Positions 1 to 5,628 of a stretch of 7,954 nt of DNA are shown here, piece after piece. The DNA comes from JBOHPP01 sp050731755 (GTDB lineage Bacteria > Methylomirabilota > Methylomirabilia > Rokubacteriales > CSP1-6). Position numbers and translations under genes: made by a program. How positions within the stretch are numbered: position 1 is the stretch's first letter; each line of letters opens with the position of its first letter. The DNA lies in assembly GCA_050731755.1 (NCBI GenBank), contig JBOHPP010000088.1:1-7954 (forward strand). Reading direction: 5' to 3'. Below the pieces are notes generated by a model that was not told the origin of the DNA, did not search any database, and worked only from the letters and a program-made list of their open reading frames with translations.

Positions 1-54
1 GGGGGCAGCGGCCGCCCCCTCCAAACCTCCCCGTTCGCGCGGGGTGCGACAACC
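1..54 (-). repeat. Inverted copy of the 41-bp G-rich repeat with palindromic tail, cut by the window start
   Basis: Read on the minus strand, positions 54 to 14 form one full 41-bp unit that matches the third unit of the array at 1747-1869 at 38 of 41 positions. It is followed by a 7-base loop (7-13) and the start of the opposite palindrome arm (1-6). The arm at 14-24 (GCCCCCTCCAA) is identical to the one at 1877-1887, and the missing 6 bases of the partner arm would lie before the window. The element lies upstream of the SDR gene and mirrors the array downstream of yihY. It does not look like coding sequence. Its role is unknown; it could be a REP-like or MITE-like dispersed element. Confidence 0.85.
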
Positions 55-101
55 GGGCCTTCGACCGTCGCGCCGGCAAAGCTGGCGCTCGAAACGGCTG
101 C

Positions 102-138
102 GGAAAGGGGCCACGATGGATCTGGGACTCAGGGCAGG
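102..138 (+). other. Ribosome binding site and displaced N-terminus of the first SDR
   Basis: GGAAAGGGG (102-110) lies 5 bases before an ATG at 116, a better initiation signal than anything before the GTG at 139. From 116 the reading frame gives Met-Asp-Leu-Gly-Leu-Arg and then runs into a TGA a few codons later. Adding one G to the GGG run at 132-134 would give MDLGLRGRVALVTAASKGMG, which is how SDRs of this type normally begin. The coding sequence therefore probably starts at 116 in the ancestral gene. Either the genome carries a one-base deletion or the run was miscalled. Confidence 0.6.
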
Positions 139-894
139 GTGGCGCTGGTGACGGCGGCCAGCAAGGGGATGGGACGGGCCTGCGCACTCGGTCTGGCCGC
201 CGAGGGCGCGCGCGTCATGATGTGCGCCCGCACTCAAACGGATCTTCGCGCCGCCGCCGACGAGATCCGGACGCAAACGGGCGCCGAGGTCGAGGCCATG
301 GTCGCCGACGTCACCAAGGCCGAGAGCGTCACGGCCCTGGTGGCCAGGACCCGCGAGGCCTTCGGCGGCGTCGACATCCTGGTGGCCAACTGCGGCGGTC
401 CCCCGCGGGGCGGCCTGTGGGAGTTGCGCGACGAGCAATGGTATGGCGCCTTCGAGGTGTCGGTGCTCTCGGTCGTGCGGCTCATCCGCGAGGTGGTGCC
501 GTCGATGCGGGAGCGGAAGTGGGGCCGCGTCCTTACCATTCAGTCGGTGTCGGTCAAGCAGCCGGTGGATGGCCTCCTGCTGTCCAACGCGGTCCGGCCC
601 GGCGTGGCCGGGCTGGTCAAGACGCTGGCGCCCGAGCTGGGCCAGGACAACATCACCATCAACGTCGTGTGCCCCGGGCGGATCATGACCGACCGCTTCC
701 TGGGCGGCGCCCGGCAGGCGGGACTGCCGACCGAACAGTACGTGGCCCGGAGCAGCGCCGAGATCCCGCTGCGCCGCATCGGCACGCCGGAGGAGTTCGC
801 CAACGTCATCGTGTTCCTGGCGTCGGAGCGGGCCTCCTACGTGACGGGCGTCGCCCTCCAGGTTGACGGCGGGCTGGTGCGCGGCATCCTCTAG
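139..894 (+). CDS. Short-chain dehydrogenase/reductase, BKR-like subfamily with non-canonical active site
   Basis: This 251-residue protein has a Rossmann fold typical of the SDR family, similar to beta-ketoacyl-ACP reductases (FabG-like). The nucleotide-binding loop reads TAASKGMG at residues 5-12, with Ala where the first Gly of TGxxxGxG is expected. NCGG at 84-87 stands in place of NNAG. A Ser is at 136, but the YxxxK pair is replaced by S149-N-A-V-R153. The C-terminal PGRIMTDRF (179-187) and the VTGVALQVDGG segment near residue 240 are ordinary SDR features. A known BKR-like SDR subgroup also lacks perfect cofactor and tetrad motifs, so this is probably a family trait rather than decay. 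The GTG at 139 is the first start in this frame, but it cuts off the first beta strand and has no well-placed ribosome binding site; the natural start is probably ATG 116 in another frame. The stop is 10 bases before the yihY-like gene, suggesting co-transcription. Substrate unknown. Confidence 0.88.
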   Translation: MALVTAASKGMGRACALGLAAEGARVMMCARTQTDLRAAADEIRTQTGAEVEAMVADVTKAESVTALVARTREAFGGVDILVANCGGPPRGGLWELRDEQWYGAFEVSVLSVVRLIREVVPSMRERKWGRVLTIQSVSVKQPVDGLLLSNAVRPGVAGLVKTLAPELGQDNITINVVCPGRIMTDRFLGGARQAGLPTEQYVARSSAEIPLRRIGTPEEFANVIVFLASERASYVTGVALQVDGGLVRGIL

Positions 895-904
895 CGGGCC
901 GCCG

Positions 905-1693
905 GTGTTCGGCGGGTTGCGCGGCGCCATCTCCCGCTTTTACGCCAACGACGGGTTCTTTCTCGCCGCGGGGCTGGCCTTCGTCTTTCTCATCTGCGTG
1001 ATCCCGGCCGCCCTGTTGGGCGTCTCCGTGCTGGGCTTCGTGCTCTCTACCGAGCAGGCGGCCGAGGAAGTGGTGGGCCAGCTTGCCCGGAATTTCCCCG
1101 TCTACCGGCTGGAGATCTCGCTGGGCATGCTGAGGATCGTCAATACGCGCAACGTGTCGGGCCTGGTGGGCACCGCCGTCCTGCTGTTCTTCTCCACGTC
1201 GCTCTTCGGGGCCACCCGGCTCGTGATGCACCGGATGCTCGGCATCCGCGGGATGCACAACCCGCTCCGCAACCTGATGGTCGACGCCGCCATGGCCCTG
1301 CTGCTGGGCCCGCTGCTCCTCGTCGCGGCCGCGGTCACCTGGAGCGTCCGGTGGGTCGAGCAGCTCGTGCGGGCGCCGGGCGGCTGGATCGACAACGTCA
1401 GCCTGGGCCTCAGCCTGGGACTCTCGGTGGCCATGTTCTTCCTGGGCTACCGTTATGTCGCGGCCCGGCGGGTGCGGACGGGTGCGGCCCTGACCGGGGC
1501 CGTTCTGGCCAGCCTGCTCTGGGAAGGCGCCAAGCAATTGTTCCGGCTCTACGTCCGCCGGTTCGGACTTTACGACCAGATCTATGGGCCCCTCAGCGTG
1601 CTCGTGGTGTTCGTCATGTTCGTCTACTACTCGGCGGTGGTCTTCGTCTTCGGCGCCGCCTACGTCGCCGCACTGGACGCGCGCCGCCGCTAA
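905..1693 (+). CDS. YihY/BrkB-family inner-membrane protein
   Basis: A 262-residue polytopic protein. Hydrophobic segments lie at about residues 17-47, 86-106, 129-149, 163-181, 190-206 and 219-247, matching the roughly six-helix plan of YihY/UPF0761 (formerly 'BrkB', once annotated as ribonuclease BN). Family hallmarks are the N-terminal DGFFLAAGLAFVFLICVIP stretch and the C-terminal IYGPLSVLVVFVMFVYYSA stretch. Length is normal for the family. The function of this family is not settled; transport or envelope roles have been proposed. The GTG at 905 is chosen because it lies just after the SDR stop and leaves a short cytoplasmic N-terminus; an in-frame TTG at 863 would overlap the SDR, and a TTG at 917 is also possible. 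The ribosome binding site is weak, so translational coupling to the SDR gene is likely. Confidence 0.88.
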   Translation: MFGGLRGAISRFYANDGFFLAAGLAFVFLICVIPAALLGVSVLGFVLSTEQAAEEVVGQLARNFPVYRLEISLGMLRIVNTRNVSGLVGTAVLLFFSTSLFGATRLVMHRMLGIRGMHNPLRNLMVDAAMALLLGPLLLVAAAVTWSVRWVEQLVRAPGGWIDNVSLGLSLGLSVAMFFLGYRYVAARRVRTGAALTGAVLASLLWEGAKQLFRLYVRRFGLYDQIYGPLSVLVVFVMFVYYSAVVFVFGAAYVAALDARRR

Positions 1694-1746
1694 GAACTCG
1701 GAGGGGGCCAGTCGCGAGCGTTTGGCGCCGGCTCTCCCGCGGCGAC

Positions 1747-1888
1747 GGTGGTCGCACCCCGCGCGAAAGGGGAGGTGTGGAGGGGGCGGTGGTCGCACCT
1801 CGCGGGAAAGGGGAGGTTTGGAGGGGGCGGTGGTCGCACCCCGCGGGAAAGGGGAGGTTTGGAGGGGGCGGCCGCTGCCCCCTCCAAC
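1747..1888 (+). repeat. Tandem array of three 41-bp G-rich repeats ending in a palindrome
   Basis: Unit 1 is 1747-1787, unit 2 is 1788-1828 and unit 3 is 1829-1869. Each begins GGTGGTCGCACC and ends TTGGAGGGGGC (unit 1 has GTGG instead of TTGG). Units differ from one another at only a few positions. The array ends in a truncated tail, 1870-1888. Because 41 is not a multiple of 3, the open frame that runs through the array gives a different peptide from each unit, so it is very unlikely to be a protein repeat. One unit plus tail occurs inverted at 1-54. It lies between yihY and the second SDR gene, in a 246-base gap without any convincing gene. Confidence 0.93.
1859..1887 (+). repeat. Perfect 11-bp inverted repeat (stem-loop) closing the 41-bp array
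   Basis: The arm TTGGAGGGGGC (1859-1869) pairs exactly with GCCCCCTCCAA (1877-1887) around the loop GGCCGCT (1870-1876). The stem is very GC-rich and would be stable in RNA or single-stranded DNA. No T-run follows on either side, so it is not a standard intrinsic terminator, though it could slow polymerase or protect the 3' end of the yihY transcript. The same structure is present at the start of the window, which supports it being the defined end of the repeat element. Confidence 0.85.
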
Positions 1889-1892
1889 TTCA

Positions 1893-1901
1893 TGGTATTG
1901 T
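1893..1901 (+). promoter_or_regulatory. Possible extended -10 promoter element for the second SDR gene
   Basis: TGGTATTGT contains TG-n plus TATTGT, which matches TATAAT at 4 of 6 positions, in an otherwise very GC-rich stretch about 40 bases before the chosen ATG at 1940. No -35 element is recognisable, because the palindrome occupies that space. The call rests on a short match only. Confidence 0.25.
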
Positions 1902-1939
1902 CTCGGGCGTTTCCGAACTCGATGGCCCGGGGGGCGGGC

Positions 1940-2851
1940 ATGGTCCTCAAGGACAAGGTGGCGGTGGTGACCGGAGCCGGCCGCGGGATCGGCCGAGAGA
2001 TCGCGGTGCTCATGGCGCGGCTGGGCGCACTCGTCGTCGTCAACGACTATGGGGGCTCCGAGGTCGGCCAGGGGACCTCCCAGGTACCGGCCGACGAGGT
2101 CGTGGGGGAGATCAAGTCGGCCGGCGGACGGGCGGTGGCCAACTACGACTCGGTGGCCACGATGGCCGGCGCCCAGCGTATCGTGAAGACGGCCGTCGAC
2201 GCTTTCCGCCACATTGACATCGTCGTCAACAATGCCGGCATCCTCCGCGACCGCATGATCTTCAACATGACCGAGGAGGAATGGGACGCCGTCATCGACA
2301 CACACCTTAAGGGCACGTTCGCCGTCACCCGGGCGGCCGCGCCGTACATGAAGGAGCAGCGCTCCGGGCGGTTCATCAACATGACGTCGACCTCGGGCCT
2401 GGTCGGCAACATCGGTCAGGCCAACTACGCCGCCGCCAAGCTGGGGATCGTGGGGCTGACCAAGGTCGTCGCCCTCGACATGGCCCGCTACAACGTGACC
2501 GCCAACTGCATCTCGCCGTTCGCCTGGACCCGTATGATCGGAACCATCCCCACGGAGACCGAGGCCCAGCAGGCCCGGGTGGAGAAGATCAAGCGGCTCT
2601 CGCCGGCGCACATCGCGCCGCTGGCGGCGTTCCTGGCCTCTGATCTCGCCAAGGAGATCACCGGCCAGGTCTTCGGCGTCCGCGGCAAGGAGATCATGCT
2701 CTTCGGCCACATGCGGCCGGTGATGCGCGTGCACCACGCCGAGGGCTGGACGGTGGAGCGGCTGGCCGAGATGTTCCCCGGCACGCTTCAGCATCACGTG
2801 GTTCCCCTGGAGACCTCCGCCCAATACTTCAACTACGACCCGCTCGTCTAG
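1940..2851 (+). CDS. SDR family dehydrogenase resembling the 3-hydroxyacyl-CoA dehydrogenase domain of MFE-2
   Basis: A 303-residue NAD(P)-dependent SDR. It shows the cofactor loop TGAGRGIG (residues 11-18), the NDYGG turn after the second strand (35-39), the conserved GGRAVANYDSV segment (62-72), NNAG (97-100), Ser150 and Y163-xxx-K167. The active-site triad is therefore intact. His122 in THLKG sits where classical SDRs have Asn, as in MFE-2 type enzymes. The NDYGG, ANYDSV and NAGILRDR stretches closely resemble the hydroxyacyl-CoA dehydrogenase domain of multifunctional beta-oxidation proteins, so oxidation of a 3-hydroxyacyl-CoA or a related substrate is likely. The C-terminal 55 residues, with HHAEGWTVERLAEMFPG, extend beyond a minimal SDR. 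ATG 1940 is chosen because MVLKDKVAVVTGAG is the normal family start; in-frame ATGs at 1892 and 1922 and the extension back to 1748 would only add repeat-derived sequence. The ribosome binding site is poor (G-rich only). Confidence 0.88.
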   Translation: MVLKDKVAVVTGAGRGIGREIAVLMARLGALVVVNDYGGSEVGQGTSQVPADEVVGEIKSAGGRAVANYDSVATMAGAQRIVKTAVDAFRHIDIVVNNAGILRDRMIFNMTEEEWDAVIDTHLKGTFAVTRAAAPYMKEQRSGRFINMTSTSGLVGNIGQANYAAAKLGIVGLTKVVALDMARYNVTANCISPFAWTRMIGTIPTETEAQQARVEKIKRLSPAHIAPLAAFLASDLAKEITGQVFGVRGKEIMLFGHMRPVMRVHHAEGWTVERLAEMFPGTLQHHVVPLETSAQYFNYDPLV

Positions 2852-2870
2852 GCCGTCTGTACTAGAAAGT

Positions 2871-2907
2871 GCCCGGAAGTTCACGGGCGGCCTGCGTTTG
2901 TATTTTT
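2871..2907 (+). terminator. Weak candidate terminator after the second SDR gene
   Basis: GCCCG (2871-2875) and CGGGC (2884-2888) form a 5-bp GC stem around an 8-base loop, 19 bases after the SDR stop. A T-rich stretch (2897-2907, ending TTTTT) follows after a short gap. The stem is short and the T-run is not adjacent, so this is only a possibility. Confidence 0.3.
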
Positions 2908-2926
2908 CACACCGCTCCCTGTGAAA
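2905..2926 (+). promoter_or_regulatory. Inverted repeat TTTCAC/GTGAAA in the intergenic region, possible operator
   Basis: TTTCAC (2905-2910) and GTGAAA (2921-2926) are perfect 6-bp inverted arms separated by 10 bases, 22 bp in all. That size and symmetry suit a dimeric regulator. The site lies in the 170-base gap (2852-3021) before the peptidase gene, which otherwise contains only a possible -35 (GTGACA, 2952-2957) and an AGGAAAAGG stretch (2975-2983). Chance occurrence cannot be excluded. Confidence 0.3.
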
Positions 2927-3021
2927 TTCTCTTCCACGTTCCCGGCAAGCCGTGACAGAATCGCTGAACGACGTAGGAAAAGGATTTCCATACGGGACAC
3001 CTACGGATCCTCGCCCTCGTC

Positions 3022-3831
3022 ATGCTTGTCGTCGTCGCCGGATGCGGTAGTGGGCGCATCGTGGTGCCGGTGGCGATCGAGCCCGCTTCTCTGGTGCGGC
3101 CGGGCGACCCCCGCCAGCTCAGCACTCACGAGAAAGCCGTGCGGGGCATCGCCGCCATCCTCGTCCAGGATCTGGAGCTGCCGGTGCCCGAGCATGTCAC
3201 CGTCTACGTCTACGGCTCCCGCCGGGTGTTCGAGCGCGGTCTCGTCCACGACGCCCACGTCTCTCCTGTCCGCGCGGCCGAGCTGAGCGATTTCGCCATC
3301 GGCGTGGGCAAGTGGCGCCAGCTGCTGCTCAATGCCGAAGGCGCCGAGCAGCACGATCGCGAGTGGCTCCGGCTCATCGCCCACGAGTTGGCCCACGTCT
3401 GCCAGATCGAGCTGGCCCAGGGCGAGGGGCGGGCCGACCAATGGCTGGCCGAAGGCATGGCGGAGTGGGCAGCCTTCACGGTGCTGGAGCGCCTTGCTCT
3501 CGACACCGTGGCCAGCCGACGGGTCGCCGCGCGGCTCGGCGTGCGCAACCACGCAACGCTGCAGGCCGCGCGCCTGGACCTCGAATCGCTGGGCTCGCCG
3601 CGGGGCTTCACGCTCCGGCACCGACGCGAGGGGTCGCTGTCGACCTATCAGCTGGTCTTCCTGATGGCCGACTACCTGATCCAGCGCGAGGGGCTGCCCC
3701 GGGTAGTGGACTACTTCCGTGCGTTCGCCCAGAGTCAGGATCGGCGGCAGAACTTCTCTCGCGTCTTCGGGCAGACCCCCGAGGCGTTCGAGAACGAGAT
3801 TCTCAGCCACCTGCGCTCCGTTGTCCGCTGA
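3022..3831 (+). CDS. Probable zinc metallopeptidase lipoprotein (peptidase MA-like, gluzincin)
   Basis: A 269-residue protein with the zinc-binding motif H121-E-L-A-H125 followed by WLAEGMAEWAA (141-151), whose Glu144 is the likely third metal ligand. This HExxH...EG(M)AE arrangement is typical of the peptidase MA-like group. The N-terminus ends in a lipobox-like VVAGC with Cys8, so export and lipid attachment are likely, although the stretch before it is very short. The frame stays open and hydrophobic upstream (about 2989-3021, with HLRILALV before the ATG) but has no ATG, GTG or TTG until the TAG at 2974, so the true start is uncertain. The C-terminal part (about 205-269) is helical, with no recognised motif. 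The gene precedes a phosphatase gene by 34 bases. Substrate unknown; proteolysis is inferred from the motif only. Confidence 0.8.
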   Translation: MLVVVAGCGSGRIVVPVAIEPASLVRPGDPRQLSTHEKAVRGIAAILVQDLELPVPEHVTVYVYGSRRVFERGLVHDAHVSPVRAAELSDFAIGVGKWRQLLLNAEGAEQHDREWLRLIAHELAHVCQIELAQGEGRADQWLAEGMAEWAAFTVLERLALDTVASRRVAARLGVRNHATLQAARLDLESLGSPRGFTLRHRREGSLSTYQLVFLMADYLIQREGLPRVVDYFRAFAQSQDRRQNFSRVFGQTPEAFENEILSHLRSVVR

Positions 3832-3856
3832 CTCGCGCTCGGTTGCCCGCTGACTC
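3813..3856 (+). repeat. 22-bp tandem duplication spanning the peptidase stop codon
   Basis: Positions 3813-3834 and 3835-3856 are adjacent copies identical at 20 of 22 positions; they differ at the seventh and eleventh bases. The first copy carries the last codons and TGA of the peptidase gene. The second copy carries a TGA at 3851-3853 that lies in the frame of the next gene and closes it upstream. It looks like a slippage or short duplication event that lengthened the spacer between the two genes. Confidence 0.85.
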
Positions 3857-3865
3857 CTCCCGCCG

Positions 3866-5206
3866 TTGATCCCGCGGGCCATCCTGCTCGTTCTGCTGCT
3901 CGCCTCTCTTCCGGCCGGGGCCGCCGACCGGCTCCTGGTCAGCGTTGGAGACGTGACCGCCACCACGGCCGTGCTGTGGGCGCGGGGTGTCTCCGCCGGC
4001 GTGGTCGGGGTGGAGTATGGCCCCGCGGCGGACCGTCTGGCCGGCAACGTCACGCTGCGCGTGGCGTCGCGCGAGGACCTCACCGGCAAAGCGCACTTGA
4101 CCGGCCTTCGGCCCGCGACGCGCTATGCGTACCGTGCGCGCAGCAGGGAGGCCGCAGCCACGGGCGAGTTCGTCACCGCGCCCGCTCCCGACGCGTCGGC
4201 CCCCGTGAGGCTCCTCTGGAGCGGCGACCTGGGGAGCGGGCGGTTCTGCCGCCCGGCTGATCGCGGCTATCGGATCTTTAGCGCGATGGCGCGCCGGCGA
4301 CCCGATTTCTTCCTTTTCGTGGGCGATACCGTCTACGCGGATCACCGCTGCAGCGGCCCCGACGTGGCCGCCGGCGCGGACTTCGTGGCGACCACCCTGG
4401 CCGATTTTCGCCGCAAGCACCTCTACAACCGGCAGGACCCGGCGCTGCGCGCGTTCCTGGCCGGGACGTCCGTCTCCGCCATCTGGGACGACCACGAGGT
4501 GCGCAACAATTTCGCGGGGCCGAGCGAGCCGCTCATGCCGGTGGGCCGCCAAGCGTTCCTCGAATACTGGCCGATCCTGCCGCCGGGCGAGGAGCCGACG
4601 CGGCTCTACCGGGCCTTCCGCTGGGGCCGGCTCCTCGAGGTCTTCATCCTCGACACCCGCCAGTACCGCAGCGCGAACACCGAGCTTGACGGCCCCGCCA
4701 AGACGATGCTGGGACCGACCCAGCGCCGCTGGCTCATCGAGGGCGTGACGGCCTCTACGGCCGTGTGGAAGCTCGTGGTGACCAGCGTTCCCCTGTCGGT
4801 GCCCAAGGGCCGGACCAACCACGATTCGTGGTCCAACGCCAGCGTGTGGGGCATCCCCGAGGAAAAACCCACGGGCTTCACGGTCGAGCGCGATGCGATT
4901 CTCCACGCCTTCCGCGAGCGGGACGTTCGCAACCTCGTCTTCATCGCGGCGGACGTGCACCACGCCGAGGTCATTCGCCTGAGGCCCGCGCCCGGCTTTA
5001 CGTTCCACGAGTTCATTGCCGGGCCGCTGTCGGCGACACACGGGCGGCCCCGCGTCCTCGACATGGCGCTGAACCCCCAGTCCCTGTTCGCGCTCGCCGG
5101 CGTCAACAATTTCGGCGAGGTCATCGTGGAACCGGCGCACCTTACCGTACGGATCATCGACGAGGACGGCACCGAGCTGTTCACTCACAAGATCACCCCC
5201 CGCTGA
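3866..5206 (+). CDS. Secreted PhoD-like metallophosphatase (alkaline phosphatase D family)
   Basis: A 446-residue protein with an N-terminal signal peptide (MIPRAILLVLLLASLPAGAA, cut probably after residue 20). A small Fn3-like PhoD N-terminal domain follows (about 24-105, with TATTAVLWAR and LTGLRPATRYAYR). The catalytic metallophosphatase domain begins near 114. Metal-site motifs are SGDLGSG (119-125, Asp121), FVGDTVYAD (151-159, Asp154), WDDHEVRNN (207-215), LDTRQYR (262-268) and AADVHHAEV (361-369). These fit PhoD enzymes, which hydrolyse phosphate mono- or diesters outside the cytoplasm with metal cofactors. TTG 3866 is the first possible start after an in-frame TGA at 3851 and directly yields the signal peptide; no clear ribosome binding site precedes it. 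It lies between the peptidase gene and a GlcG-like gene. No phosphate-regulation box was seen. Substrate unproven. Confidence 0.9.
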   Translation: MIPRAILLVLLLASLPAGAADRLLVSVGDVTATTAVLWARGVSAGVVGVEYGPAADRLAGNVTLRVASREDLTGKAHLTGLRPATRYAYRARSREAAATGEFVTAPAPDASAPVRLLWSGDLGSGRFCRPADRGYRIFSAMARRRPDFFLFVGDTVYADHRCSGPDVAAGADFVATTLADFRRKHLYNRQDPALRAFLAGTSVSAIWDDHEVRNNFAGPSEPLMPVGRQAFLEYWPILPPGEEPTRLYRAFRWGRLLEVFILDTRQYRSANTELDGPAKTMLGPTQRRWLIEGVTASTAVWKLVVTSVPLSVPKGRTNHDSWSNASVWGIPEEKPTGFTVERDAILHAFRERDVRNLVFIAADVHHAEVIRLRPAPGFTFHEFIAGPLSATHGRPRVLDMALNPQSLFALAGVNNFGEVIVEPAHLTVRIIDEDGTELFTHKITPR

Positions 5207-5212
5207 GGGAGG
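5205..5212 (+). promoter_or_regulatory. Strong ribosome binding site overlapping the phoD-like stop codon
   Basis: GAGGGAGG sits 5 bases before the ATG at 5218 and overlaps the last two bases of the TGA of the phosphatase gene. It fixes the start of the GlcG-like gene and suggests coupled translation. Confidence 0.7.
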
Positions 5213-5217
5213 CGGCC

Positions 5218-5628
5218 ATGATCGAGCTGACGCTGGAAATGGCGGAGAAAGCAGCCCGGGCGGCCCAGACCACGGCCCGGGCGCTGGGCACACCGATGAC
5301 GGTGACGATCGTGGACGAAGCCGGGCGCCTCGTGCTGAGCGCGCGGGGCGACGGCACGGGCTTCTTCACACCCGAGACCTCACGAGCCAAGGCGGTCGCG
5401 GCGGCGGCCTTCCGGCGGCCGACCGCAGAGCTGGCCGGTCAGGGAGCGAAGGGCTGGGGCTTCTGGCAGGCGATGCCCAGCGTGCTGGCGGGTCAGGCAC
5501 TGCCGACGCCGGGGGGCTCCCCGCTCGTTCGGGCCGGACGGGTCATCGGCGGCATCGGCTGTGGCGGCGGCACCGGCGAGCAAGATCAGCAGTGCGCCGA
5601 CGCTGGCGCCGCTGCCCTCAGCGGCTGA
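5218..5628 (+). CDS. GlcG/HbpS family protein (haem-degrading/haem-binding domain)
   Basis: A 136-residue single-domain protein of the GlcG/HbpS family. Typical features are the N-terminal helix with LTLEMAEKAARAAQTTARALG, the strand TVTIVDEAGRLVLSARGDG (29-47), the segment with ETSRAKAVAAAAFRRPTAEL (53-72) and the C-terminal GGIGCGGGTGEQDQQCADAG stretch (111-130). Length matches the family. Some members bind or degrade haem (HbpS) and others are linked to glycolate or aromatic-compound operons; the name alone does not fix the role. The family's usual GGIGVSG appears here as GGIGCGGG, adding one of two C-terminal Cys residues (114 and 127). It follows the phosphatase gene by 11 bases, so the two are likely co-transcribed. 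Its stop overlaps the end of the opposite membrane-protein gene by 11 bases. Confidence 0.88.
   Translation: MIELTLEMAEKAARAAQTTARALGTPMTVTIVDEAGRLVLSARGDGTGFFTPETSRAKAVAAAAFRRPTAELAGQGAKGWGFWQAMPSVLAGQALPTPGGSPLVRAGRVIGGIGCGGGTGEQDQQCADAGAAALSG

Noticed and set aside
1859..1887. Intrinsic terminator for yihY
   Set aside because: The stem is perfect but no T-run follows on either strand, and the same structure occurs before the SDR gene at the window start, so it belongs to the repeat element.
1747..1888. CRISPR array
   Set aside because: The 41-bp units abut each other with no variable spacers, there are only three, and no cas gene is nearby.
806..2884. A 692-codon open frame on the minus strand antisense to yihY, the repeat array and the second SDR
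   Set aside because: It is rich in Arg, His, Gly, Pro and Asp, has no domain, crosses the non-coding repeat array and is opposite well-recognised genes; such frames are common in GC-rich DNA.
3803..5293. A 496-codon minus-strand frame opposite the PhoD-like gene
   Set aside because: Composition is that of a GC-driven shadow, and the plus strand holds clear phosphatase motifs and a signal peptide.
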